Notes: generated by a model not told the origin, from the letters alone. DNA of 64,000 bases from Streptococcus suis (GCF_024509555.1 NZ_JAMWEL010000001.1:159135-223134), one strand, 5' to 3'. Shown: positions 15,587 to 24,176, counted from the stretch's first letter. Numbers and translations: made by a program.

Positions 15587-15706
15587 GCAAGGAACAGGCA
15601 ATGGTTGCGAGCAACTCATTTCCCTACGCCTGCCTCTATGGAGGTCAGGCTATTCCTTGCACTAGCTCGAAAATGGATTATTATCGAATCCATTTTCTCA
15701 CGTCGG
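15587..15706 (+). repeat. Structured module X, copy 2, with its hairpin unit
   Basis: Outer stem GCAAGGAA 15587-15594 / TTCCTTGC 15653-15660. GCCTG 15628-15632 can pair either with CAGGC 15595-15599 or with CAGGC 15646-15650, two mutually exclusive folds. The hairpin GAAAATGGATT 15669-15679 / AATCCATTTTC 15687-15697 follows. This compact copy shows the state before the insertion seen in copy 1. Confidence 0.6.
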
Positions 15707-15719
15707 AGAATTATTTAAT

Positions 15720-15737
15720 GTCGCCCAGAGAGGCGAC
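15720..15737 (+). promoter_or_regulatory. PyrR-type hairpin 3, directly upstream of the carA Shine-Dalgarno
   Basis: GTCGCC / GGCGAC is a perfect six-bp stem with loop CAGAGA (CNGNGA). AAAGGAG at 15744-15750 begins six bases after the stem, so a protein on this hairpin would crowd the ribosome binding site. Confidence 0.7.
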
Positions 15738-15752
15738 GAATAGAAAGGAGTA

Positions 15753-15894
15753 GATACAGGTTCGAGTATGATCTTGTTTTCCTATTCGAACACGCCCTAA
15801 GGACTGTGTGAAAAAGATAAATATCGTCTTGACGCTCATAGCGTCGGCGTCGAATTTCCTATTTTCACTTTGTCCTTTTAACGGGTTTTGTATC
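15753..15894 (+). promoter_or_regulatory. 142-nt folded element between the carA Shine-Dalgarno and start codon
   Basis: GATACA 15753-15758 pairs with TGTATC 15889-15894. Inside are GTTCGAGTA 15760-15768 / TATTCGAAC 15783-15791, GACGCT/AGCGTC near 15830-15845, and a long imperfect stem of CCCTAAGGAC...GTGAAAA with TTTTCAC...GTCCTTTTAACGGG. With the terminal stem closed only TA plus ATAGTTT (9 nt) separate AAAGGAG from ATG 15902. The carB leader has a homolog of identical length with compensatory changes. Confidence 0.65.
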
Positions 15895-15901
15895 ATAGTT
15901 T

Positions 15902-16981
15902 ATGTCAAAAAGACGTTTAATTTTGGAAGATGGTACTATTTTTGAAGGTGAGGCCTTTGGTGCTGATATTGATGTAACTGGTGAGTTGGTTTTCTCGACT
16001 GGAATGACTGGTTATCAGGAATCAATTACAGACCAGTCCTATAATGGTCAAATTTTAACCTTTACCTATCCTTTGGTGGGGAATTATGGCATCAACCGTG
16101 ATGATTATGAATCCATCAATCCAACTTGTAAAGGTGTTGTGGTTAGTGAGTGGGCTCGTCGGGCAAGCAACTGGCGTAATCAGATGAACTTAGATGAATT
16201 TTTAAAGGCTAAGAAAATTCCAGCTATTTCTGGAATTGACACACGCGCCTTGACAAAAATTATTCGTCAGCACGGGACCATGAAGGCGACTCTTGCAAAT
16301 GTTGGTGATTCCGTAGAGCATTTGACGGACCAGCTTAGAGCGACTGTTTTGCCAACCAACAACATCCAGCAAGTATCTACCAAAACAGCCTATCCTGCAC
16401 CTGGAGTTGGACGTAGTGTTGTTTTGGTTGATTTTGGATTGAAACATTCTATTCTTAGAGAGTTAGCCAAACGCGACTGCAATGTGACGGTTGTTCCTTA
16501 CGATACGACAGCAGAAGAAATATTGGCCCTCAATCCAGACGGAGTCATGCTGTCAAACGGTCCTGGTAACCCAGATGATGTTCCAGAAGTCTTGGACATG
16601 ATTCGGGGCATTATTGGAAAAATTCCGATTTTTGGGATTTGTATGGGCCACCAACTCTTCGCCAAGGCTAATGGGGCTACAACTTACAAGATGAAGTTTG
16701 GACATCGTGGTTTTAATCATGCGGTTCGTGAAATTGCGACTGGTCGAGTGGACTTTACGAGTCAGAACCACGGTTATGCAGTGGCTCGTGAAGATTTGCC
16801 AGAGTGTTTGATGATTACGCATGAGGAAATCAACGACAAATCAGTGGAAGGGGTACGCCATAAGTACCATCCAGGTTTCTCTGTTCAATTCCATCCGGAT
16901 GCAGCACCTGGACCACATGATGCTAGCTATCTATTTGATGAATTTATGGATTTGATGGATTCGTTTAAAATAGGGCAGTAA
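15902..16981 (+). CDS. carA: Carbamoyl phosphate synthetase small subunit (glutaminase)
   Basis: This 359-residue protein hydrolyses glutamine and channels ammonia to CarB. The N-terminal CarA domain (about 1-160) is followed by a class I glutamine amidotransferase with nucleophile Cys in [11 protein letters not shown] (about residue 243) and His in [13 protein letters not shown] near 330. The usual HPE glutamate is Asp here, which I recall as normal in streptococci. No Shine-Dalgarno lies directly before the ATG; the good one is 142 nt plus 9 nt upstream beyond a folded element. Confidence 0.94.
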   Translation: MSKRRLILEDGTIFEGEAFGADIDVTGELVFSTGMTGYQESITDQSYNGQILTFTYPLVGNYGINRDDYESINPTCKGVVVSEWARRASNWRNQMNLDEFLKAKKIPAISGIDTRALTKIIRQHGTMKATLANVGDSVEHLTDQLRATVLPTNNIQQVSTKTAYPAPGVGRSVVLVDFGLKHSILRELAKRDCNVTVVPYDTTAEEILALNPDGVMLSNGPGNPDDVPEVLDMIRGIIGKIPIFGICMGHQLFAKANGATTYKMKFGHRGFNHAVREIATGRVDFTSQNHGYAVAREDLPECLMITHEEINDKSVEGVRHKYHPGFSVQFHPDAAPGPHDASYLFDEFMDLMDSFKIGQ

Positions 16982-17018
16982 GGTTTAACTACTATCGAGC
17001 TAAACCTTTCTGCGTCGG
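16980..17018 (+). repeat. Hairpin unit overlapping the carA stop codon
   Basis: AAGGTTTA 16980-16987 and TAAACCTT 17001-17008 enclose CTACTATCGAGC, and GCGTCGG follows. It is related to the CACTAG...CGTCGG units of the pyrB-carA spacer. The last two bases of the carA TAA stop (16979-16981) are in the stem. Confidence 0.6.
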
Positions 17019-17034
17019 ACTTATCTTATTTAAT

Positions 17035-17052
17035 GTCAACCTGTGAGTTGAC
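17035..17052 (+). promoter_or_regulatory. PyrR-type hairpin upstream of the carB Shine-Dalgarno
   Basis: GTCAAC / GTTGAC is a perfect six-bp stem with loop CTGTGA (CNGNGA). Against the carA hairpin the stem pairs changed on both sides (GCC/GGC to AAC/GTT) while the loop pattern was kept. AAAGGAG follows at 17059-17065. Confidence 0.7.
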
Positions 17053-17067
17053 GAATGGAAAGGAGAA

Positions 17068-17209
17068 GATACAGGTTCGAATAAGATTTGATTTTCATAT
17101 TCGAACACGCCCTAAGGACTGTGCGAAAAAGATAAACGTCGTCTTGATGCTTGAAGCATCAGCGTCGCGTTTCCTATTTTCGCTTTGTCCTCTTAACGGG
17201 CTTTGTATC
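17068..17209 (+). promoter_or_regulatory. 142-nt folded element between the carB Shine-Dalgarno and start codon
   Basis: GATACA 17068-17073 pairs with TGTATC 17204-17209. It is homologous to the carA element and equally long. Paired changes include GTGAAA/TTTCAC to GCGAAA/TTTCGC and GACGCT/AGCGTC to GATGCT/AGCATC. AA plus ATACATT again total 9 nt between AAAGGAG and ATG 17217 once the terminal stem is closed. Confidence 0.65.
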
Positions 17210-17216
17210 ATACATT

Positions 17217-20200
17217 ATGCCAAAACGTACGGATATTAAGAAAATTATGGTGATTGGGTCTGGTCCGATTATTATCGGTCAGGCTGCGGAGTTTGATTAT
17301 GCTGGGACTCAGGCTTGTTTGGCTTTGAAGGAAGAAGGTTATAGCGTTGTCCTGGTCAATTCAAACCCTGCGACCATCATGACAGACAAGGAAATTGCAG
17401 ACAAGGTTTATATTGAGCCAATTACGCTTGAGTTTGTTACACGGATTTTACGGAAGGAGCGTCCAGATGCTCTCTTGCCAACCCTTGGTGGTCAGACAGG
17501 TCTCAACATGGCTATGGAATTGTCTAAGGCTGGTATTTTAGATGAACTTGGGGTTGAACTCTTAGGCACAAAACTATCTGCAATTGATCAGGCAGAGGAC
17601 CGTGACCTCTTCAAACAACTCATGAAAGACCTTAATCAGCCTATTCCTGAGTCAACGATTGTAACGACAGTTGAAGAAGCCTTGGAATTTGCTGCTGAAA
17701 TTGGCTATCCTGTCATTGTTCGCCCTGCCTTCACGTTGGGTGGTACTGGCGGTGGTATGTGTGCCAATGAAGAAGAACTGCGTGAAATTGCAGAAAATGG
17801 TCTAAAATTATCACCAGTGACCCAGTGTTTGATTGAGCGTTCGATTGCGGGCTTCAAGGAAATCGAATATGAAGTCATGCGTGATGCGGCTGACAATGCC
17901 TTGGTCGTATGTAACATGGAGAACTTTGATCCTGTGGGAATTCATACAGGAGATTCTATCGTATTTGCCCCAACGCAGACGCTTTCGGATATTGAAAACC
18001 AGATGTTGCGTGATGCCAGTCTCAGCATTATTCGTGCTCTGAAAATCGAGGGTGGCTGTAATGTGCAGTTGGCACTAGATCCACATAGTTTCAAATACTA
18101 TGTCATCGAAGTCAATCCTCGTGTATCGCGTTCCTCTGCCTTGGCATCCAAAGCGACAGGTTATCCTATTGCCAAATTGGCAGCAAAAATTGCGGTTGGT
18201 TTGACCTTGGATGAAATGGTGAACCCTGTTACAGGAACAACCTATGCCATGTTTGAACCAGCTCTTGACTACGTTGTGGCAAAAATTCCACGTTTCCCAT
18301 TTGATAAGTTTGAAAAAGGGGAGCGTCGCCTTGGAACGCAGATGAAGGCAACTGGTGAGGTCATGGCTATTGGTCGCAATATCGAAGAAAGTCTGCTCAA
18401 GGCCTGCCGTTCTTTGGAAATCGGTGTCTACCACAATGAAATGCCAGAACTCAGCCAAGTGACAGATGACCAATTGGTTGAAAAGATTGTCAAGGCACAG
18501 GATGATCGTTTATTCTATCTTTCAGAAGCCCTTCGACGTGGCTATACAGTAGAAGAACTGGCTCAGTTGACCAAGATTGATCTTTTCTTCCTAGATAAGC
18601 TGCTTCATATCTTAGAAATCGAGCAGGAATTGGCAACGAATTTTGATAATATTGATTTATTGAAAAAAGCCAAGAAATACGGTTTTGCAGACCGCAAGAT
18701 TGCGGAACTCTGGGGACGGACAGAATCCTACATCCGTCAACTGAGAACAGACCACAAGATTGTCCCTGTTTATAAAATGGTGGACACTTGTGCGGCTGAG
18801 TTCGAAAGTTCAACGCCATATTTCTATTCAACTTATGAGTGGGAAAATGAGTCTATCCGTTCGGAGAAAGAATCTGTTTTGGTGCTGGGTTCTGGTCCAA
18901 TTCGTATCGGACAGGGTGTTGAGTTTGATTATGCGACGGTGCATTCTGTTAAAGCTATTCAGGCAGCTGGCTACGAAGCCATCATTATGAACTCAAACCC
19001 TGAAACTGTGTCAACTGACTTTTCGGTTTCAGACAAGCTTTATTTTGAGCCATTGACCTTGGAAGATGTCTTGAATGTCATTGATTTGGAACAGCCAAAA
19101 GGGGTTATCGTTCAGTTCGGTGGCCAGACGGCTATCAATTTGGCGGAGCCATTGGCCAAAGCAGGTATTCCAATCTTGGGGACACAGGTGGCGGATTTGG
19201 ATAGAGCTGAAGACAGGGATTTATTTGAAAAAGCCCTGAAAGACCTTGGGATTCCACAGCCACCAGGCCAAACCGCAACCAACGAAGAGGAAGCTCTAGA
19301 AGCGGCCCGCAAAATTGGTTTCCCGGTACTTGTTCGTCCCTCTTATGTCTTGGGCGGTCGTGCAATGGAGATTGTCGAAAATGAAGAGGACTTACGTTCT
19401 TATATGAGAACTGCGGTCAAGGCTTCGCCAGAGCACCCAGTTTTGGTGGATTCTTACATCGTCGGTCGTGAGTGTGAAGTGGATGCTATTTCAGATGGTA
19501 AGGATGTCTTGATTCCGGGTATTATGGAGCATATCGAGCGCGCTGGGGTTCACTCAGGGGACTCTATGGCCGTTTATCCGCCACAAACCTTGTCCAAAGA
19601 AGTGCAGGCGACCATTGCAGACTACACCAAACGTTTGGCAATCGGTCTCAACTGTATCGGTATGATGAATATCCAGTTTGTCATCAAGGATGAAACGGTC
19701 TATGTCATTGAGGTCAATCCTCGTGCCAGTCGTACGGTGCCATTCTTGTCGAAAGTCACTGACATTCCAATGGCTCAGGTTGCAACCAAATTGATTTTGG
19801 GACAAAGCCTTGCGGAACTTGGCTACCAAGACGGTCTTTATCCTGAGAGCAACCAAGTACACGTCAAGGCACCGGTCTTCTCGTTCACGAAACTAGCTAA
19901 AGTTGACAGTTTGTTAGGACCAGAGATGAAGTCAACCGGTGAGATTATGGGGTCAGACTTGACACTGGAAAAAGCGCTTTATAAGGCTTTCGAGGCAAGT
20001 TATCAGCACCTGGCTGAGTTTGGCAACGTTGTCTTTACCATTGCGGATGAAGACAAGGAAGAAGTGCTTGGTCTGGCTCAACGTTTCTATGAACTTGGTT
20101 ATGGCCTACTGGCTACGGCAGGAACAGCCGCCTTTCTAACAGAAAATGGACTTGCTGTAACAACTGTTGGTAAATTAGGCGATGATTCCTGTCCAGATAT

Positions 20201-20396
20201 TCCTAGTCTTGTTCGGGCAGGTAAGGTTCAGGCGATTATCAATACGGTTGGTAAAAAACGTGTAGCCGATGGTGACGGGCAAGTCATTCGAAGCTCTGCT
20301 ATTGAAGGAGGAATTCCGCTCTTTACAGCCCTTGATACAGCAGAAGCTATGATTAAGGTGTTGGAAAGTCGTAGCTTTATGACACAGGCAATTTAA
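17217..20396 (+). CDS. carB: Carbamoyl phosphate synthetase large subunit
   Basis: This 1059-residue protein makes carbamoyl phosphate from bicarbonate, ammonia and two ATP for pyrimidine and arginine synthesis. Two homologous halves each carry a pre-ATP-grasp and ATP-grasp domain ([19 protein letters not shown] near residue 12 and [19 protein letters not shown] near 560), followed by a C-terminal allosteric MGS-like domain (about 930-1059). The start at 17217 ([11 protein letters not shown]) is conserved in the family; an in-frame start at 17151 would lie inside the leader hairpin. Confidence 0.96.
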   Translation: MPKRTDIKKIMVIGSGPIIIGQAAEFDYAGTQACLALKEEGYSVVLVNSNPATIMTDKEIADKVYIEPITLEFVTRILRKERPDALLPTLGGQTGLNMAMELSKAGILDELGVELLGTKLSAIDQAEDRDLFKQLMKDLNQPIPESTIVTTVEEALEFAAEIGYPVIVRPAFTLGGTGGGMCANEEELREIAENGLKLSPVTQCLIERSIAGFKEIEYEVMRDAADNALVVCNMENFDPVGIHTGDSIVFAPTQTLSDIENQMLRDASLSIIRALKIEGGCNVQLALDPHSFKYYVIEVNPRVSRSSALASKATGYPIAKLAAKIAVGLTLDEMVNPVTGTTYAMFEPALDYVVAKIPRFPFDKFEKGERRLGTQMKATGEVMAIGRNIEESLLKACRSLEIGVYHNEMPELSQVTDDQLVEKIVKAQDDRLFYLSEALRRGYTVEELAQLTKIDLFFLDKLLHILEIEQELATNFDNIDLLKKAKKYGFADRKIAELWGRTESYIRQLRTDHKIVPVYKMVDTCAAEFESSTPYFYSTYEWENESIRSEKESVLVLGSGPIRIGQGVEFDYATVHSVKAIQAAGYEAIIMNSNPETVSTDFSVSDKLYFEPLTLEDVLNVIDLEQPKGVIVQFGGQTAINLAEPLAKAGIPILGTQVADLDRAEDRDLFEKALKDLGIPQPPGQTATNEEEALEAARKIGFPVLVRPSYVLGGRAMEIVENEEDLRSYMRTAVKASPEHPVLVDSYIVGRECEVDAISDGKDVLIPGIMEHIERAGVHSGDSMAVYPPQTLSKEVQATIADYTKRLAIGLNCIGMMNIQFVIKDETVYVIEVNPRASRTVPFLSKVTDIPMAQVATKLILGQSLAELGYQDGLYPESNQVHVKAPVFSFTKLAKVDSLLGPEMKSTGEIMGSDLTLEKALYKAFEASYQHLAEFGNVVFTIADEDKEEVLGLAQRFYELGYGLLATAGTAAFLTENGLAVTTVGKLGDDSCPDIPSLVRAGKVQAIINTVGKKRVADGDGQVIRSSAIEGGIPLFTALDTAEAMIKVLESRSFMTQAI

Positions 20397-20420
20397 TAGT
20401 ATAAGCAAATTAGCAATATT

Positions 20421-20446
20421 GACGACTTCGCAAGAGGTCGTCTTTT
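20421..20446 (+). terminator. Terminator after carB
   Basis: GACGACTTC and GAGGTCGTC pair around GCAA and are followed by TTTTCTT. Confidence 0.85.
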
Positions 20447-20449
20447 CTT

Positions 20450-20716
20450 GAATGAATATATCCCATGCATTCATTTCTGGAAGCTTGCACGATCCATCTA
20501 CTGTGAAAATTATAACCGTATGAATTAACATTCAGACAAAGAAATGAGGTGGATGTATCAAAGCTGATTCAAATGACCATAATCGTGAATAATAGAAGTA
20601 GGAGAGTCTATAGTAATGCATTTATGAAAAACTTTTAGAATCGCTCTTTCTGTGCAGATAATTTCTTGACTCATAGAAGTTATAACAATATAATAAAATA
20701 AGCGAGGTACAAAAAA
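20450..20716. other. Intergenic DNA without a recognisable gene
   Basis: No convincing reading frame is seen. The minus-strand stretch near 20400-20530 stays open into the carB antisense but has no recognised motif. A TATAATAAAAT box lies at about 20690 and GCGAGGTAC before the next ATG. Confidence 0.5.
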
Positions 20717-21073
20717 ATGATTGATGAAGCTTTTTTAAAAAAATTGAAACGTATATCAAGAATATATAATTTTTTATGTTTGATGTGGATTCCATATATC
20801 GGTTTCTTGTTATATTGGATGACTCAAGATGAAACCCTTCTTGCTCAGTTGATTTTAATGATTTTTATTATCCCAGCAGTATTTCAACCTCTGTTCTGGT
20901 ATATTATGCTAGGGGGGCTTCTCTGGGTTTTTACAGGGATATATTCTGATGAATATTCTATTTTACTAGGGAATGAGACGACATTTCTCAAAAAAGATAA
21001 AGAAAGTGATTCTCCAAAAAAGTCAGAGAGTTCAATTCCTTTATTGTTATTTTACTGGACACTTTTCAAATGA
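20717..21073 (+). CDS. Small membrane protein, unknown function
   Basis: The product has 118 residues. A basic N-terminus is followed by two to three hydrophobic segments (about 17-37, 43-66, 68-78) and a charged Lys/Ser-rich segment before a short hydrophobic end. No family recognised. Its lower GC and the decayed neighbour downstream suggest an accessory patch. Confidence 0.5.
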   Translation: MIDEAFLKKLKRISRIYNFLCLMWIPYIGFLLYWMTQDETLLAQLILMIFIIPAVFQPLFWYIMLGGLLWVFTGIYSDEYSILLGNETTFLKKDKESDSPKKSESSIPLLLFYWTLFK

Positions 21074-21184
21074 TTTTTATATAGAAAAATATACAGTCCT
21101 TGCTACGATGGCATTCGAGTGTACTATCAATTCTTGACTTTCAAAAGAAGGATAAGATAATAAAACAAAAGTGAGGTGAGAGTG

Positions 21185-21393
21185 ATGAATAGACCTAAAA
21201 GACCACCAACAATTCAGATTATTCTTAGGATAATTTATGTTATTGCATTGATTTATTATTTATGTAACGGTAATGTTTTTTTGATTATGTCATTATTATC
21301 ACCGGAATCGGTCTGTTTTTTTCTCCAATACCCTACTTTATTCTGATTGGATATCTTTTATTCCAAAATTATAATGATATTTTTTATCCATAA
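21185..21393 (+). pseudogene. Frameshifted small membrane protein gene
   Basis: The reading starts MNRPKRPPTIQIILRIIYVI and is open to a stop at about 21345, but the hydrophobic continuation IITGIGLFFSPIPYFILIGY lies in another frame and ends at TAA 21391-21393. Adding one T to the run of seven T's at about 21275-21281 restores a single 69-residue membrane protein, so a homopolymer contraction explains the break. Either decay or phase variation is possible. Confidence 0.55.
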
Positions 21394-21409
21394 TCCATGG
21401 ATAACATAT

Positions 21410-21445
21410 AATTAACACAACACCTTTTTAGGTGTTTTTTGTATC
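21410..21445 (+). terminator. Phage-style terminator before the tape-measure fragment
   Basis: AACACCTTTTTAGGTGTTTTTTG forms a short hairpin with a T run, the kind found between phage tail genes. It shows that a little phage DNA upstream of the tape-measure start came along. Confidence 0.6.
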
Positions 21446-21468
21446 CAAAATCAAAGAAAGGAGCACGA

Positions 21469-21590
21469 ATGGCTACACCTCTTGGCGCAATGCGAATTGA
21501 ACTAGAATTAGATAGTTCAAAGTTTTCGAGTGGACTAAATGCCAGTAAGAAGGCTGTTAATTACTTTAAAGCTGAACTAGATGGTGATGG
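21469..21590 (+). pseudogene. 5' fragment of a phage tail tape-measure gene, fused in frame to the next gene
   Basis: With its own AAAGGAG site, the reading MATPLGAMRIELELDSSKFS continues SGLNASKKAVNYFKAEL, the typical first 35-40 residues of siphophage tape-measure proteins. Homology then ends, but the frame stays open through about 17 further codons into the methyltransferase start at 21640. Translation from here would give a 319-residue fusion ending at 22428. Confidence 0.7.
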
Positions 21591-21639
21591 GGTTTATTCA
21601 ATTTCAGCAGAATTGAGTTTTTTTGATATAATGTTCAAT

Positions 21640-22428
21640 ATGAATGTAATCATCACAACCAGTCTTCGAATGAACCATGACCTGATTTTACAGGCTAGGG
21701 AAATAGCAGAGCAGCTCAATCTAAACTATCAAGACCGTCGAAAGAGGTCAGTCCAGTCTATCCTAGCAGAAACAGAAGCTGACGCGGTGCTTGTGGTCTA
21801 TCAGGGTCAGCTAGTTTTGGAAGAAAAAAATGGACAACGCTTCTTTTTCCACCCTGACACAGCTATCCTGCGTATCAAATCTGGAAGAGATCCACTCTTG
21901 GAATTGCTAGGACCTGATAAACAAACCGTCCTGGACTGTACCATGGGACTGGCGTCTGATAGTATTGTCTTAGCTAGTGCGGGTCATCAGGTGACAGCCT
22001 TGGAAAGTTCACAGCTTATTCATTTTATGGTGAGCCGAGGTCTGAAAGAGTTTGATAGTGGCAATGAAGCGGTTAATCAAGCCATGCGGTATATTCAGCC
22101 GATTTGGACGGACAGTCTGACTTACTTACTGACACAAGCCGACCAGTCAGTCGATGTGATTTATGTTGATCCCATGTTTTCGCAAGAGATTAAGGAATCT
22201 GATAATCTTAATGGTCTGAAACCTTTTGCCAATTATTCGGCCCTGTCTGAAGATTTTTTGAAAGAATGCAGGCGTGTGGCCGGAAGAAAAATCATTATCA
22301 AGGCTCATTTTAGAGATGAAGTTTTTGAAAAATTCGGCTTTGAACGCCACATCAGACACAATCAAAAATTTCATTATGGAGAAATCATTTTGGAGGAAAA
22401 CGATGAAAATTTTAGTAACAGGTTTTGA
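21640..22428 (+). CDS. Class I SAM-dependent methyltransferase (RsmJ-like)
   Basis: The product has 262 residues from ATG 21640. The SAM-binding motif is [20 protein letters not shown] followed by the acidic TALESS (about residues 106-131), and the DPMF motif near 178 ([10 protein letters not shown]) resembles RsmJ-type rRNA guanine methyltransferases. The start is chosen by family N-terminus (MNVIITTSL). No Shine-Dalgarno precedes it; TATAAT at 21627-21632 ends only 7 bp upstream, so a leaderless transcript is possible. The alternative start at 21469 adds phage residues. The end overlaps pcp by 26 bp. Confidence 0.75.
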   Translation: MNVIITTSLRMNHDLILQAREIAEQLNLNYQDRRKRSVQSILAETEADAVLVVYQGQLVLEEKNGQRFFFHPDTAILRIKSGRDPLLELLGPDKQTVLDCTMGLASDSIVLASAGHQVTALESSQLIHFMVSRGLKEFDSGNEAVNQAMRYIQPIWTDSLTYLLTQADQSVDVIYVDPMFSQEIKESDNLNGLKPFANYSALSEDFLKECRRVAGRKIIIKAHFRDEVFEKFGFERHIRHNQKFHYGEIILEENDENFSNRF

Positions 22429-23050
22429 TCCTTTTGGTGGAGAGGCTATCAATCCAGCTTTAGAAACCATCAAGGCCTTACCTCGTACCGTAGCAGGCGC
22501 AGAGATTATGATTGTCGAAGTTCCGACTGTTTTTGATAAGGCTGCTCGTGTTTTGGAAGAAAAAATGGCAGAATTTCAACCTAATGTAGTGCTTTGCATT
22601 GGTCAAGCAGGGGGGCGAGTAGATTTGACACCTGAGCGCGTGGCCATCAACCAGGATGACGCTCGCATTCCTGACAATGAGGGACAGCAGCCCATTGACA
22701 GAACTATCCGTCCAGATGGGCCAGCAGCATATTTTTCAACCCTGCCTATAAAGGCCATGGTAGAAGCTATTCGTTCTGCTGGCATTCCAGCTTCAGTTTC
22801 TAATACTGCTGGTACCTTTGTCTGCAACCATCTCATGTATCAGGCCCTATATCTGGCTGAAAAATCCTTCCCTAAAACGAGGGCCGGTTTTCTCCATATC
22901 CCCTATCTTCCTGAGCAGGTATTGGACAAGCCAGGTGTTCCGTCCATGTCCCTTGAGGTGATTGTCAAAGGCATAGAGGCGGCCATTTCAGCTATTATAG
23001 CCTATGCGGACAAGGAAGATATCAAAACTGTTGGAGGGGCGACGCATTGA
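22403..23050 (+). CDS. pcp: Pyrrolidone-carboxylate peptidase
   Basis: This 215-residue cysteine peptidase removes N-terminal pyroglutamate from peptides. The catalytic residues lie in the expected blocks: Glu in [14 protein letters not shown] (about 80), Cys in [13 protein letters not shown] (about 142) and His in [11 protein letters not shown] (about 166). TGGAGG lies before the ATG. It overlaps the methyltransferase upstream and touches the DUF4298 gene downstream, suggesting one transcript. Confidence 0.95.
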   Translation: MKILVTGFDPFGGEAINPALETIKALPRTVAGAEIMIVEVPTVFDKAARVLEEKMAEFQPNVVLCIGQAGGRVDLTPERVAINQDDARIPDNEGQQPIDRTIRPDGPAAYFSTLPIKAMVEAIRSAGIPASVSNTAGTFVCNHLMYQALYLAEKSFPKTRAGFLHIPYLPEQVLDKPGVPSMSLEVIVKGIEAAISAIIAYADKEDIKTVGGATH

Positions 23051-23358
23051 TGGATGGAAAATGGCAGAGCAGACAGCGTGTTGAACAGATGGAAAGCATA
23101 TTTAATTCCCAAATCCAGCTCGTTTCAGCATTACAAACAATTCTAGAACAGGTTGAAACAAGCCAGCCAGCTTATTTGGAATTACTGGACTATTACCAAA
23201 GTTCGACCTTCCTAGAAGATATGGACTTGGCTGATAGAGGGGAATTCAAACATCTTCCCTGCGGTGTCCTGAGTGAAGATGGTGTCTATAATTTGCTAGT
23301 TGATAGAAAAGAATTGACCAAAATGATGATAAAATGTATTCATTTACTTGAAAATTAA
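23050..23358 (+). CDS. DUF4298-type small protein
   Basis: The product has 102 residues and is alpha-helical and charged; it contains YYQSSTFLEDMDLADRGEFK and LSEDGVYNLLVDRKEL, which fit the DUF4298 family as I recall it. The ATG overlaps the pcp stop codon by one base. Function unknown. Confidence 0.7.
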   Translation: MDGKWQSRQRVEQMESIFNSQIQLVSALQTILEQVETSQPAYLELLDYYQSSTFLEDMDLADRGEFKHLPCGVLSEDGVYNLLVDRKELTKMMIKCIHLLEN

Positions 23359-23369
23359 ATTTTATAAAA

Positions 23370-23413
23370 GTGTCAAGTTTTTTTCTTGACACCAGATCGA
23401 AGTATGTTATAAT
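23370..23413 (+). promoter_or_regulatory. rpsP promoter with inverted repeat
   Basis: TTGACA 23386-23391 and TATAAT 23408-23413 are 16 bp apart. The -35 is part of the hairpin GTGTCAAG...CTTGACAC (23370-23392) with a seven-T loop, which may also end the upstream transcript. Confidence 0.8.
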
Positions 23414-23482
23414 AGAACATGTGATAAATAGCTCTGCTATTTCACTGAATAAAAAAATATAAAGAAAAGAGAACATTTTAAA

Positions 23483-23755
23483 ATGGCAGTAAAAATCCGT
23501 TTGACTCGTATGGGTTCTAAAAAGAAACCTTTCTACCGTATTAACGTTGCAGACTCACGCGCTCCACGCGATGGTCGTTTCATCGAAACAGTTGGTACTT
23601 ACAACCCACTTTTGGCTGAAAACTCAGTAACTCTTAAAGAAGAGCGTGTACTTGAATGGTTGGCAAAAGGTGCACAACCATCTGATACAGTTCGTAGCCT
23701 TCTTTCAAACGCTGGCGTATTGAAGAAATTCCACGAGCAAAAATTCTCTAAATAA
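23483..23755 (+). CDS. rpsP: 30S ribosomal protein S16
   Basis: The product has 90 residues; [20 protein letters not shown] and [12 protein letters not shown] are diagnostic for S16, a small-subunit assembly protein. It is followed by khpA, a common Gram-positive arrangement. Confidence 0.97.
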   Translation: MAVKIRLTRMGSKKKPFYRINVADSRAPRDGRFIETVGTYNPLLAENSVTLKEERVLEWLAKGAQPSDTVRSLLSNAGVLKKFHEQKFSK

Positions 23756-23776
23756 GAACAGTAAGCGAGAACACTT

Positions 23777-24019
23777 ATGGACATGATTGAAAATCTCATT
23801 ATTGCGATTGTGAAACCTTTGATTTCACAGCCTGATAGCTTGACAATTAAAATTGTTGATACACCTGAATTTTTAGAATATCATTTGGATTTGGATAAAT
23901 CTGATATTGGACGTATCATAGGGAAAAAAGGGCGCACAATTTCTGCAATCAGAACGATTGTCTACTCTGTTCCAACAAGTGATAAAAAAGTTCGTTTAGT
24001 GATCGACGAGAAAGAATAA
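23777..24019 (+). CDS. khpA: KH-domain RNA-binding protein KhpA
   Basis: The product has 80 residues; a single KH domain with the [15 protein letters not shown] loop (about residues 46-60). In pneumococcus KhpA pairs with KhpB to control cell elongation and division through RNA. A start two codons later (MIENLI) is possible; no strong Shine-Dalgarno distinguishes them. Confidence 0.92.
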   Translation: MDMIENLIIAIVKPLISQPDSLTIKIVDTPEFLEYHLDLDKSDIGRIIGKKGRTISAIRTIVYSVPTSDKKVRLVIDEKE

Positions 24020-24020
24020 G

Positions 24021-24073
24021 AAAGTCACCGTATGGTGGCTTTTAACTTAGAAAAAGGGGCTAGGCCCCTTTTT
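24021..24073 (+). terminator. Two tandem hairpins ending the rpsP-khpA transcript
   Basis: AAAGTCACC/GGTGGCTTT (24021-24042) is followed by the stronger AAAAAGGGG/CCCCTTTTT (24051-24073), the latter symmetrical and able to act in both directions. Confidence 0.85.
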
Positions 24074-24176
24074 ATCATCATTTAGTTTCCTCTTGATATT
24101 TAGAAATTTGATAGAGTAGGAAAACTTCAGGCCTACTAGATTTATACATGTTTAAGTAAGGTTTGATATATTTTAT

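Noticed and set aside
15669..15752. Leader peptide from ATG 15673 through the third PyrR hairpin (26 codons)
   Set aside because: No ribosome binding site, the ATG is inside a hairpin stem and the equivalent frame in the sister unit stops after two codons.
15902..16981. HPD in place of HPE in the CarA glutaminase triad taken as an inactivating change
   Set aside because: I recall Asp at this position in other streptococcal CarA proteins, so it is probably a lineage feature with retained activity.
20175..20531. Minus-strand open frame at the end of carB
   Set aside because: Mostly antisense to carB codons; the short part beyond carB has no recognisable motif or ribosome binding site.
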